A stretch of DNA of 64,000 bases from Amycolatopsis sp. DSM 110486 (GTDB lineage Bacteria > Actinomycetota > Actinomycetes > Mycobacteriales > Pseudonocardiaceae): positions 3,859,001 to 3,923,000 of the forward strand of contig NZ_CP080519.1 in NCBI RefSeq assembly GCF_019468465.1. The letters run 5' to 3'. This document shows, in pieces, positions 8,454-16,446 of the stretch. The number at the start of each line of letters is the position of its first letter. Within the stretch, counting starts at the first letter, position 1. Made by a program: the position numbers and the translations under genes. The notes beneath the pieces are model-generated. The model was not told the origin of the DNA. It saw nothing but the letters and a program-made list of their open reading frames with translations, and made no database searches.

Positions 8454-8960
8454 GGCTCACCCGCAACTCGCCCTGGGAGCTCGTCTCACCACTCGACTCG
8501 GCCGCGCAGCGCGGGCTCACCCGCAACTCGCCAACGCAGCTGTCTCACCACTCAACCCGGCCGCGCAGCGCGTCTCACCCGCACCTCAACAACGCAGCTG
8601 CCTCACCACTCAACTCGGCCGCGCAGCGCGGGCTCACCCGCAACTCGCCAACGCAGCTGTCCCACCACTCAACCCGGCCGCGCAGCGCGTCTCACCCGCA
8701 CCTCAACAACGCAGCTGCCTCACCACTCAACTCGGCCGCGCAGCGCGGGCTCACCCGCAACTCGCCAACGCAGCTGTCCCACCACTCAACCCGGCCGCGC
8801 AGCGCGTCTCACCCGCACCTCAACAACGCAGCTGCCTCACCGCTCAACTCGGCCGCGCAGCGCGTCTCACCCGCCACTCGCCAACGCAGCTGTCTCACCA
8901 CTCAACTCGGCCGCGCAGCGCAGGCTCACCCGCCACTCAACAACGCAGCTCTCTCACCAC
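8454..8960. repeat. 117-bp tandem repeat array
   Basis: Three near-identical 117-bp units (8514-8630, 8631-8747, 8748-8864) with diverged partial units on both sides. Each unit is itself a dimer of 58- and 59-bp halves that share ACGCAGCTG, CTCACCACTCAA and CGGCCGCGCAGCGCG. Because 117 is divisible by three, long open frames run through the array, but they translate to the same 39-residue repeat in more than one frame and show no domain, so I do not call a gene. The array lies between the dispersed hairpin element and tRNA-Gly. Confidence -1.
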
Positions 8961-9111
8961 GAGCACTGCGCCCCGCGCAGTAGCTCCCCCACCTCAACCA
9001 TGCAGGAATGGTCACCGATGGCACCGTGGGGGTCCGGGGGCTCGGCCCCCGGGAGATATGGCGAGGGCCACCCGGCTCGCGCTTTCCGCGAGCAGAGTGG
9101 CCCCTGGACCG

Positions 9112-9184
9112 AGCGGATGACGGGATTCGAACCCGCGACCCTCACCTTGGCAAGGTGATGCGCTACCAGCTGCGCTACATCCGC
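9112..9184 (-). tRNA. tRNA-Gly (anticodon GCC)
   Basis: 73 nt on the minus strand. The acceptor stem GCGGATG pairs with CATCCGC (discriminator T), the anticodon arm reads CACCTTGCCAAGGTG with anticodon GCC, and the T arm has GGGTTCGAATCCC. CCA is not encoded. It stands alone with its 3' end facing the tandem repeats; no integrase is nearby. Confidence -1.
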
Positions 9185-9403
9185 GTTGACCGCTTGGTGC
9201 TCGGTGTTGTCGTAACTCTATACCGAGGGATGAGAGCCACTTTCGGGGGGTCCACCTTGTCCGAGTCCGGTCTGTGACGTGCTTCGACTCGGTGCTTCGT
9301 TGTCACATCGGGCGTACAAGGGGTGACGACGGGCTTTTCGCTCCGTATGGTGTCCCCATTCGACCGAGTGGTGAGTCCTTCGGGGGAGGAGGTGCCTTGC
9401 CGG

Positions 9404-11014
9404 ATGACCGAGCTGGGCGCGGCGCCGCCACCAGCGGCCTCGGAATCCGACGAGAAGGCACTTCTTCAGCGGCTCCGCAATGGGGAAGATGCCGCGTTCG
9501 GGGAGCTGTTCGAGCTCCACGCGGCGGCCGTGCGCAGATTGGCGCAGAGTCTTGCGTCCGACAGTTCCGAGGCCGAGGACATTACGGCCGAGACGTTCTT
9601 CCGGGTCCTGCAGGCGCTGCGGCGCGGCGCGGGCCCGCGTGACTATGTCCGCGCGTATCTCCTGACCGTCGCCCGCCGGGTGTCGTGGGAGTGGCACGGG
9701 GCGCGCCGCGACGTGCCGGTGACCGACGACGAGCTGACGTTCCGCGCCGGCGCGGGCGCCGACACCAACGCGCGCACCGCCGAGCACACGCTGATCACCA
9801 GGGCGTTCACGAGCCTGCCCGAGCGCTGGCGCACGGTGTTGTGGCAGACCGAGGTCGAGGGCGAGCAGCCCGCGATGGTCGCGCCGCACTTCGGGCTTTC
9901 GGCCAACGCGACGGCGGCGCTCGCCCGCCGCGCGCGCCAGGGGCTGCGGGCGGCGTACCTGCAGGCGCACCTTTCGGTGAACCGCGGGCCGGGGACGTGT
10001 CGTTCGGTCGTCGAGAAGATGGGCGGCTTCACAGCGGGCAGCGTCACGGGCGCCGAGGCGGAGCGGATCAAGGCGCACCTGCTGGGGTGCGCTTCCTGCC
10101 GCGCGACCCAGGACGAGCTGCGCGACGTCTGTTCGTCGCTGCGCGCGCACGCCGAGGTGATCGTGGTCGCGGTGCCCGCGCTGGTGGGCATCGGCAAGGC
10201 GGCCGGGGTGACGGGGGTTGTCACCACCGTGAAGAGCGTGCTGTTCGGCTCGAAGGTGAAGGTGGGCCTCGCGCTCGCGTCGACGGCCGCCGCGGGCGTC
10301 GCCGGGTTCACGACCGGTCCGCTCGTGTTCGGTTCGCACCCGGTGCAGGACGTCGGCCTCCAGGGTGGCGCGCCGGAGTTGGCGTTGCAGCCGCCCGCAC
10401 CGCCGGCTCAGCAGCCGCCTCCGCAGGTGCAGCACGGGCCGCGCGTGGCGACCGGGCAGTTGCACGGTGCCGCGCGCCCGCAGCACCCGTCGGCCCACAC
10501 CGTCGGCTCGCACCTGGGTACCAACGATGTGCCCAAGCTCCCGGCCGGGCCTGGCGCCGGGCAGTCGTCCGACGGTTCGGCCCGCGTCGACCTCCCCGTC
10601 GGCAGCCGGTCGCATTCCCCGATGTCGAGCCAGAACTCCACGGACACCACCGCCTCCACGGACTCGCGCGCCGACACCGACCCGGACCTCACGTCGGGCG
10701 CCCCGTGCGACGACCCGACGATCGACGGCCCCTTGAGCACCACGAGGACCTCGTACCCGCCGTCGTTCGTGCCGCCGCCGACGTTCACGTACGTGCCTCC
10801 GCCCGAGACCTACCTCCCGCCGACGGTCACGACCACGCCGACGCCGGGCGACACCGTCCCGGAGAAGCCCGAATCGTCCTCGAAGTCCGCTCCGACCAAG
10901 TCCACGCAGTCCGAGACCCGGTCCGAAACGGATCCGACTTCCCAAGACTCGGGAGACGTGACCCCGTCGGATGTCACCGGTTCGGCCGATTCCGATTCTC
11001 CGTCGGCTCCCTGA
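9404..11014 (+). CDS. ECF sigma factor fused to zinc-finger, membrane helix and outer Pro/Ser-rich tail
   Basis: 536 residues from the ATG at 9404. Residues 20-190 are an ECF-type sigma factor: region 2 (GEDAAFGELFELHAAAVRRL and EAEDITAETFFRVLQALRRG) and region 4 (FTSLPERWRTVLWQTEVEG and a helix-turn-helix with ALARRARQGLRAAYL). Residues 200-260 resemble an anti-sigma zinc finger with H-x3-C-x2-C in AHLLGCASCR. A membrane helix follows (KVGLALASTAAAGVAGF), then about 230 residues of Pro/Ser/Thr-rich outside tail. Sigma factor and anti-sigma-like sensor are thus one polypeptide, implying membrane retention until a signal frees it; release by proteolysis is inference. The start is uncertain: GGAGG is 13 nt upstream, and a GTG at 9392 is the alternative. 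Confidence -1.
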   Translation: MTELGAAPPPAASESDEKALLQRLRNGEDAAFGELFELHAAAVRRLAQSLASDSSEAEDITAETFFRVLQALRRGAGPRDYVRAYLLTVARRVSWEWHGARRDVPVTDDELTFRAGAGADTNARTAEHTLITRAFTSLPERWRTVLWQTEVEGEQPAMVAPHFGLSANATAALARRARQGLRAAYLQAHLSVNRGPGTCRSVVEKMGGFTAGSVTGAEAERIKAHLLGCASCRATQDELRDVCSSLRAHAEVIVVAVPALVGIGKAAGVTGVVTTVKSVLFGSKVKVGLALASTAAAGVAGFTTGPLVFGSHPVQDVGLQGGAPELALQPPAPPAQQPPPQVQHGPRVATGQLHGAARPQHPSAHTVGSHLGTNDVPKLPAGPGAGQSSDGSARVDLPVGSRSHSPMSSQNSTDTTASTDSRADTDPDLTSGAPCDDPTIDGPLSTTRTSYPPSFVPPPTFTYVPPPETYLPPTVTTTPTPGDTVPEKPESSSKSAPTKSTQSETRSETDPTSQDSGDVTPSDVTGSADSDSPSAP

Positions 11015-11122
11015 GCAGCGGAAACCGGGCAAACCTCGCGCCACGCTCCGTGACCACCTCGCGCTGACGGGCGCCGTCACGGTAACGTTGACCGACTCGA
11101 GCGTCGCCCGGGAGGCAACAGG

Positions 11123-11563
11123 ATGAACCGGCTGGTACGCGGCGAAGACGGCCGCGACTGGGTGGTCCGAGCCCAGATGGAGTGGCGTGCACCCGCCACC
11201 GCGGACGATTTCGAACACGACGTGGCCGGCAGCTACACGCCGGGCATCGCCATGCTCTTGGTCACCGCTTTCTTGGCAGTGGTGCTGGTGATCTGGACGC
11301 CGGACCAGGTGCGCGTGCCGGCGTGGGTGTTCCTCGCGATCCTGCTGGTGCTGCTGTTCTTCCCGTTGCGCTGGATCCTGCGCCGGCCGTGGACGGTCGT
11401 CGCCGAGACCGAGGGCGACGTGGCGGGCGACCGGCCCTCGGAGCGCTGGGTCGGCACGATCCGGGGCATGTTCACGGTGTCGGGCGAGGTCAAGCGGATC
11501 ACGAAGACGATCCAGAAGCACTCGCTGCCTGATTTCGACGGACCCCTGCACCCTGTCGAATAG
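11123..11563 (+). CDS. two-TM membrane protein, DUF983-like size, unknown function
   Basis: 146 residues. A polar N-terminal segment of about 45 residues contains MEWRAPATADDFEH. It is followed by two closely spaced membrane helices (YTPGIAMLLVTAFLAVVLVI and WVFLAILLVLLFFPLRWIL) and a cytoplasmic C-terminal domain with WTVVAETEGD and GTIRGMFTVSGEVKRITKTI. I know this architecture from conserved actinobacterial hypothetical proteins but can name no function. The start ATG follows GGGAGGCAACAGG. The stop codon lies inside a 13-nt direct repeat. It precedes the DNA glycosylase gene by 68 nt. Confidence -1.
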   Translation: MNRLVRGEDGRDWVVRAQMEWRAPATADDFEHDVAGSYTPGIAMLLVTAFLAVVLVIWTPDQVRVPAWVFLAILLVLLFFPLRWILRRPWTVVAETEGDVAGDRPSERWVGTIRGMFTVSGEVKRITKTIQKHSLPDFDGPLHPVE

Positions 11564-11589
11564 GGCTGTCGAATAGGGCTGTCGAATAA
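11553..11589 (+). repeat. 13-nt direct repeat across the stop codon
   Basis: CTGTCGAATAGGG occurs twice head to tail (11553-11565, 11566-11578), followed by a third partial copy CTGTCGAATAA. The first copy carries the TAG stop of the membrane protein. This looks like slippage-type duplication. Confidence -1.
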
Positions 11590-11631
11590 CGGCACCTGGC
11601 CGATTCGGGCAACGCGAGCAAGACTGGTGCC

Positions 11632-12492
11632 ATGCCCGAGCTGCCCGAGGTCGAAGCACTCGCCCACCACCTGCGCGAACACGCCGTGGGCGCCACGGTG
11701 TTCCGCCTCGACGTCGCCTCGCTCAGCGTCCTGAAGACGGCCGTGCCGCCCTACACCGAGCTGCACGGGCGCGAAATCACCGGCGCCACCCGCCACGGCA
11801 AGCACCTCGACGTGGTCCTCGGCGACCTGCACCTCGTCGTCCACCTCGCGCGCGCCGGCTGGCTGCGCTGGTCCGACCAGCTTTCGCCCACGCCGTTGAA
11901 GCCGGGCAAGGGCCCGATCTCGCTGCGCGTGCACCTCAACGCGGCGGCCGGCCCGGGCTTCGACCTCACCGAGGCCGGTACGAAGAAGGGCCTCGCCGTC
12001 TGGATCGTCCACGACCCGAGCGAGATCCCCAGCGTTGCGCGCCTCGGCCCCGACGCGCTGTCGCTCGACGCGTCGCAGCTGCGCGAGCTCTTCGCCGGCA
12101 AGGGCACGCGGCTCAAGTGGGCGCTCACCGACCAGTCGCTCATCGCCGGCATCGGCAACGCCTACTCCGACGAGATCATGCACAAGGCCAAGCTCTCCCC
12201 GTACGCCACCGTCGGCAAGCTCGACGAGGGTGCGCTGGAGACGTTGGCCGCCGCCATCCACGACATCGAGTCCGACGCCGTGCAGCGCTCCGTCGGCCAG
12301 AAGGCCGCGATGCTCAAGGGCGAGAAGCGCTCGGGCCTGCGCGTGCACGCCCGCACAGGCCTGCCCTGCCCGGTCTGCGGCGACACCATCCGCGAGATCT
12401 CGTTCGCCGACAAGTCCTTCCAGTACTGCCCCACCTGCCAGACGGGCGGCAAACCCCTGGCCGACCGCCGGATGTCGCGGCTGCTCAAGTAA
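11632..12492 (+). CDS. Fpg/Nei family DNA glycosylase
   Basis: 286 residues. It starts MPELPEVEAL, so after Met removal the catalytic Pro and the Glu next to it are present, as required for the bifunctional glycosylase/AP-lyase mechanism on oxidised bases. The H2TH region is in the middle (GKGTRLKWALTDQSLIAGIG then YSDEIMHKAKLSP). The C-terminal zinc finger has C-x2-C in CPVCGDTIRE and C-x2-C in YCPTCQTGG, followed by a short ADRRMSRLLK tail. Length fits the family. Whether it prefers 8-oxoguanine (Fpg) or oxidised pyrimidines (Nei) cannot be read safely, so no symbol is given. The ATG has no Shine-Dalgarno; AAGACT lies 6 nt upstream, suggesting a leaderless mRNA. Confidence -1.
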   Translation: MPELPEVEALAHHLREHAVGATVFRLDVASLSVLKTAVPPYTELHGREITGATRHGKHLDVVLGDLHLVVHLARAGWLRWSDQLSPTPLKPGKGPISLRVHLNAAAGPGFDLTEAGTKKGLAVWIVHDPSEIPSVARLGPDALSLDASQLRELFAGKGTRLKWALTDQSLIAGIGNAYSDEIMHKAKLSPYATVGKLDEGALETLAAAIHDIESDAVQRSVGQKAAMLKGEKRSGLRVHARTGLPCPVCGDTIREISFADKSFQYCPTCQTGGKPLADRRMSRLLK

Positions 12493-12677
12493 CGCCGGGC
12501 CCGGGCTCCGCGAACCTCCGCACGACGGGTCCGTTCGCGCCGTGAGAGCGCTGGGCCGAACGGGAAAAACCTCTCCGCCGGCCGTCGCAGGGAGTGACCA
12601 TGCGGTCCTGGCACGCCGCTCGGTAGGGTTCAACCACCCTCGGTCGTCACAACTGGACAGAAAGTGGGGAGCAAGCC

Positions 12678-14006
12678 TTGCACCCGGTCGGTCGAGCGCA
12701 GAGCATGGACGTCGTGTCCGCCTTTCCCCTCGCGCAGGTCGTCCCGTGGACGCTGGCCGGTGTGCTCGCGGTCATCGTCCTCGTGCTGCTCTTCAAGGTG
12801 CGCCGGCCCAAAGGCGTGATCCAGGACGCCGTGCTGCAGGCCGTGCACCGGATGTCGAAGGCCACGCCGAACCTGCGCGCCGGCCTCGACGAGGAGGCCG
12901 CCAACCGGATGACGGCCGAGCTGCTCGAAGTGCTCGACTGCCTCGCCGTGGGAATCACCGACAGTGAGGGAACGCTCCTGTCCTGGGCCGGCGAGGCCAC
13001 GGACCACTACCTCGACCTCGTCGACGACATCGGCACCGCGCTGCGCAAGCACCGCCGCGCCGTCGCCGATCACAACCGCATGCCGTGCAACCACCGCGGC
13101 ACCTGCAAGATGAAAACCGCCGCCATCGTGCCGATCCTGGTCGAGGGCACGGCGGAGGCCACGCTGATCGTCGTCGGGCGCACGCGCGGCAAGCTCGTGC
13201 AGATGGCCGAGGCGGTGGCGCAGTTCGTGTGCACGCAGTTCGAGCTGGCGCGCCTCGAGGAGTCGCGCAACCAGCTGAACCAGGCCGAGATCAAGGCCCT
13301 GCGTGCGCAGATCTCGCCGCATTTCGTCTACAACGCGCTGAACACGATTTCCGCGCTGATCCGCACGGACCCCGAAGAGGCGCGCGAGCTGCTTCAGGAC
13401 TTCGCCGACTTCACGCGCTACTCGTTCCGCACCTCCGGCATGTACACCACGCTCGCCGAGGAGCTGCGCAACATCGATCGCTACCTCACGATCGAGAACG
13501 CCCGCTTCGGCGGCCGGCTCGAGGTGCGGATGAAGATCGCGCCCGAGGTGCTGAGCGTGGTCGTGCCGTTCCTGATCATCCAGCCACTGGTGGAAAACGC
13601 GGTGAAACACGGCCTGGCGAGCAAGCCCAGCGGCGGCTGCGTCACGGTGATCGCGCAGGACTACGGCACCGAGGCCCTGATCAGCGTCGAGGACGACGGC
13701 ATCGGCATGGACCCGCGCGCCCTCACCGACCTGAAGAACGCGCACCGCACCGGCGCCCACGTCGGCCTCGGCAACATCAACCAGCGGATGCGCCAGGTCT
13801 TCGGCGAGGACTACGCGCTCACCGTCGACACCGCGCCCGGTGCCGGCATGAAGGTGACGCTGCGCGTGCCGAAGTTCAAGCTCGGCGTGCGCCCGAACAT
13901 GCCCGACTACTCGGCCGACGTGCCGTCGCAGGGCGGCCCCGAGGACACCGAGGTCGAGCACAACGGTGTGAACGGATCGCGTTCGGGAATGCTGCCCGCC
14001 CACTGA
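12678..14006 (+). CDS. LytS-type sensor histidine kinase
   Basis: 442 residues. One N-terminal membrane helix (VVPWTLAGVLAVIVLVLLFK) is followed by a cytoplasmic GAF-like sensor region of about residues 60-180 carrying a Cys pair (PCNHRGTCK) that could bind a metal or respond to redox. The His_kinase domain comes next, with phospho-acceptor His about residue 215 in QISPHFVYNALNTISALI, then HATPase with ENAVKHGL and VEDDGIGMD and the glycine loop GLGNINQRM. This is the LytS/YehU class that pairs with LytTR regulators. The partner is encoded at 15045-15866, after one intervening peptidase gene. The TTG start is supported by GGGGA 7 nt upstream. Confidence -1.
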   Translation: MHPVGRAQSMDVVSAFPLAQVVPWTLAGVLAVIVLVLLFKVRRPKGVIQDAVLQAVHRMSKATPNLRAGLDEEAANRMTAELLEVLDCLAVGITDSEGTLLSWAGEATDHYLDLVDDIGTALRKHRRAVADHNRMPCNHRGTCKMKTAAIVPILVEGTAEATLIVVGRTRGKLVQMAEAVAQFVCTQFELARLEESRNQLNQAEIKALRAQISPHFVYNALNTISALIRTDPEEARELLQDFADFTRYSFRTSGMYTTLAEELRNIDRYLTIENARFGGRLEVRMKIAPEVLSVVVPFLIIQPLVENAVKHGLASKPSGGCVTVIAQDYGTEALISVEDDGIGMDPRALTDLKNAHRTGAHVGLGNINQRMRQVFGEDYALTVDTAPGAGMKVTLRVPKFKLGVRPNMPDYSADVPSQGGPEDTEVEHNGVNGSRSGMLPAH

Positions 14007-14012
14007 CATGGC

Positions 14013-14018
14013 TAGCCT
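14013..14018 (+). promoter_or_regulatory. -10 hexamer TAGCCT for a leaderless start
   Basis: TAGCCT then GGCGGC lie directly before the ATG at 14025. The same TAGCCTGGCGG string precedes pheA at 59471. Confidence -1.
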
Positions 14019-14024
14019 GGCGGC

Positions 14025-14870
14025 ATGAGCGTTACCGAGAAGCTGACGTCCCGCCTGCCCGTGCTCGGCGACCGCGTCGAGCGCAAGGACGTCGTCGCGG
14101 TGGTGAAGCTGCACGGCGTGATCACGCCTTCGCCTTCGCCGCTGGCGCGCGGCTCGATCAACCTGGCGGCCGTCGAGTCGGCGCTGACCAGGGCGTTCGG
14201 CCACGATCGGCTCAAGGCGGTGGCGCTGCTGATCAACTCGCCGGGCGGCGCGCCGACGCAGTCGGGCCTGGTCGCGGAGCGCATCCGCCAGCTGGCCGAC
14301 GAGAAGAACGTGCCCGTGCTGGCCTTCGCCGAGGACGTCGCCGCGTCCGGCGGCTACTGGCTCGCGTGCGCGGCCGACGAGATCTTCGCCCACCGCACGT
14401 CGATGGTCGGCTCCATCGGCGTGATCAGCGGCGGCTTCGGGTTCACGGGCCTGCTGGAGCGCTTCGGCATCGAGCGCCGGCTGCACACGGCGGGCGCGAA
14501 CAAGTCGCGCCTCGACCCGTTCAGCCCGGAGAAGCCCGAGGACGTCGAGTGGCTGAAGAAGATGCACAGCCAGCTCCACGAGCTGTTCGTCGACTGGGTC
14601 AAGGAACGCCGCGGCAGCCGGCTCGCCGACACCGAGGACCTGTTCACCGGCGACGTCTGGCTCGGACAGAAGGCGCTCGACCTCGGCCTGATCGACGGCC
14701 TCGGCTCGCTGCGCAAGATCGTCACCGAGCGGTACCCGGACGCCGAGATCTCCGTGGCGGAGCCGAAGAGGCCGCTGCTCGCCCGGCTCGGCATCGGCGC
14801 CCCCGCGGCGGCGAGCGCGGTGCTCGACGCGGTGACCACCAAGGCCGCGTGGGCCCGCTTCGGTTTGTGA
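14025..14870 (+). CDS. S49 family serine peptidase (SppA/SohB-like)
   Basis: 281 residues. It has the S49 fold signature VVKLHGVITP, then VALLINSPGGAPTQS, the catalytic Ser in VAASGGYWLACAADEI, SMVGSIGVIS, and the general-base Lys region GANKSRLDPFSP. Length is that of the single-repeat SohB/bacterial SppA type, which degrades membrane-embedded remnants such as signal peptides. No clear N-terminal membrane anchor is visible, so it may be cytoplasmic or peripheral. It sits between the LytS kinase and its LytTR partner but has its own leaderless -10 hexamer, so it may be transcribed separately. It ends 174 nt before the regulator gene. Confidence -1.
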   Translation: MSVTEKLTSRLPVLGDRVERKDVVAVVKLHGVITPSPSPLARGSINLAAVESALTRAFGHDRLKAVALLINSPGGAPTQSGLVAERIRQLADEKNVPVLAFAEDVAASGGYWLACAADEIFAHRTSMVGSIGVISGGFGFTGLLERFGIERRLHTAGANKSRLDPFSPEKPEDVEWLKKMHSQLHELFVDWVKERRGSRLADTEDLFTGDVWLGQKALDLGLIDGLGSLRKIVTERYPDAEISVAEPKRPLLARLGIGAPAAASAVLDAVTTKAAWARFGL

Positions 14871-15044
14871 CCTTCGGACACCCGTGCGCGTCCGGCACTC
14901 GCCCGGTTGGCCGCACCGTCGTACGGCACCGTGCCGCGCCCGTGACCAGGAATGGGGCAAAGGGGGCGTCGGCTTTCCCCGACGGGCGGATGAGTGGGAC
15001 GGGGCTGGACATTGCACTCGGCAATGGGCAGGATGCGTCTCACT

Positions 15045-15866
15045 GTGAGTGCTCATGAAGACACCCGGAAGCTCATCGTCTTGGCGGTGGACGACGAGCT
15101 CAACGGGCTTGACGAACTGACCCACGGCCTGAAGAACAACCCGCACATCCACCGCGTCTTCAAGGCGTCGGACGCTTCCGACGCGCTGCGGTTGTTCTCC
15201 CACGACGACCCCGAGCTCATCGCCCGGCGCGCGCAGGGCCTGCCGACGGTCGACGCTGTGTTCGCCGACATCGACATGCCCGGCCTGTCCGGCATGGAGA
15301 TGTCGCGCGTGATCGCGGCGATGAACCCGTCGCCGATCCTGGTGTTCGTCACGGGCCACGCCGAGGAAGCCGTGAACGCGTTCGACCTCGGCGCCGTTGA
15401 CTACGTGCTCAAGCCGTTCCAGCAGGACCGCCTCGACCGGTCCGTCTCGCGCGTGCGCGAGAAGCTGGCCGCGGCCGCCTCGCCGCCGCCCGGGCAGCGC
15501 ACGGGCGAGCCGGTGAAGAACGACGACGAGGTGATCCCCGTCGAGCTCGCCGGCACCACCAAGCTCATCCCGCGCTCGTCGGTGCGCTGGGTGGAGGCCC
15601 AAGGCGACTACGCCCGGCTGTTCACCACCGAGGGCAGCCACCTGGTGCGCATCCCGCTGGCCCAGCTCGAGGAACGCTGGGAGAAGGCCGGGTTCGTGCG
15701 CATCCACCGCTCGTTCCTGGTCGCGTTGCCGCTGATCACGGAGCTGCGCATGGGCCAGGGCGGCTACCAGGTCGTGATCGGCAACGAGGAGAAGGTGCTG
15801 CCGGTCAGCCGCCGGCACACGCGGGCGCTGAAGGACCGGCTCGTCGGCTCCGGCCGCGGCGGCTGA
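15045..15866 (+). CDS. LytTR-type response regulator
   Basis: 273 residues. The receiver domain (about residues 8-135) has the acidic pocket in LAVDDELNGLDEL, the phospho-acceptor Asp in VFADIDMPGLSGMEM, a Thr in VFVTGHAEEAV and Lys in DYVLKPFQQDRL. The C-terminal LytTR DNA-binding domain spans about residues 165-270 (IPRSSVRWVEAQGDYARL, VRIHRSFLVAL, LPVSRRHTRALKDRL). It is the evident partner of the LytS kinase at 12678. The genes immediately downstream encode a small membrane protein and an acetate-type symporter, which are likely targets. The start is uncertain: GTG 15045 is chosen; ATG 15033 is the alternative in the same frame. Confidence -1.
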   Translation: MSAHEDTRKLIVLAVDDELNGLDELTHGLKNNPHIHRVFKASDASDALRLFSHDDPELIARRAQGLPTVDAVFADIDMPGLSGMEMSRVIAAMNPSPILVFVTGHAEEAVNAFDLGAVDYVLKPFQQDRLDRSVSRVREKLAAAASPPPGQRTGEPVKNDDEVIPVELAGTTKLIPRSSVRWVEAQGDYARLFTTEGSHLVRIPLAQLEERWEKAGFVRIHRSFLVALPLITELRMGQGGYQVVIGNEEKVLPVSRRHTRALKDRLVGSGRGG

Positions 15867-15870
15867 GCCC

Positions 15871-16377
15871 GTGTCCGTGCCCGACGATCCGTACCACCGC
15901 CTGGCCAACGGCGTCCGCGAACCGGACCCGACGCTGGGTCGCGTGCCCGAGGACAGCGCGGTCGTGGAGCCGGTGCCGCCGGCGCCCGAGCCGCTGCGCC
16001 CGGCCGAGCCCGCGCACGAGAAGCCGAAGCGGCAGCGCGTGGTGCTGGCCGACCCGCGCCAGTCGGCGGGCCGGATGCGCGCGCGCGTCGAGCTGGAGGA
16101 GCAGACCAGCTGGGGAAAGCTGCTGGTCCGCGACCTGGTGAAGGTGCAGCTGCGCACGGCCGTGCTGCTGGCGTTGCTCGTGCTGCTGGTGCTCGGCGCG
16201 ATGCCCGTGTTGTTCTACCTGCTGCCCGCCGTCGCGCGGTTCACGGTGATCGGCATCCCGATCCCGTGGCTCGTGCTCGGGCTGCTGCCGTTCCCGTTCC
16301 TGTTCGCGGTGGGCCTTTGGTACAACCGGCTCGCCGAGCGCCACGAGCGCGACTTCGTGGACATGATCGAAAACTGA
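15871..16377 (+). CDS. small membrane protein, probable symporter partner
   Basis: 168 residues. About 85 polar, Pro-rich residues precede two membrane helices (VLLALLVLLVLGAMPVLFYL and IPIPWLVLGLLPFPFLFAVG) and a charged end YNRLAERHERDFVDMIEN. That two-helix layout with an R-E-R-F-type tail is what I expect of the small subunits (DUF485/DUF4212 style) that accompany sodium:solute symporters. It begins with GTG 4 nt after the response-regulator stop, so it is co-transcribed, and it precedes the symporter gene by 69 nt. The partner role is inference from layout and position. Confidence -1.
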   Translation: MSVPDDPYHRLANGVREPDPTLGRVPEDSAVVEPVPPAPEPLRPAEPAHEKPKRQRVVLADPRQSAGRMRARVELEEQTSWGKLLVRDLVKVQLRTAVLLALLVLLVLGAMPVLFYLLPAVARFTVIGIPIPWLVLGLLPFPFLFAVGLWYNRLAERHERDFVDMIEN

Positions 16378-16446
16378 CCGCCTCGGACGGGAAAGCCCCG
16401 GTGGCGGGGCATCACCTGGCCGCGGGCTCGTGCGAGGATTCCAGCC

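Noticed and set aside
8454..8960. CRISPR array
   Set aside because: Units are head-to-tail with no unique spacers, repeats are far too long, and no cas genes are present.
7969..9120. Frames of 383 and 268 residues across the 117-bp repeats
   Set aside because: They exist because the repeat length is a multiple of three; they read the same repeat in different frames and have no domain or ribosome-binding site.
8400..9184. Integration site at tRNA-Gly
   Set aside because: No integrase, and no copy of the tRNA 3' end is found next to the repeats.
12630..16157. 1175-residue minus-strand frame
   Set aside because: It is a shadow over the kinase, peptidase and regulator genes, with no recognisable domain.
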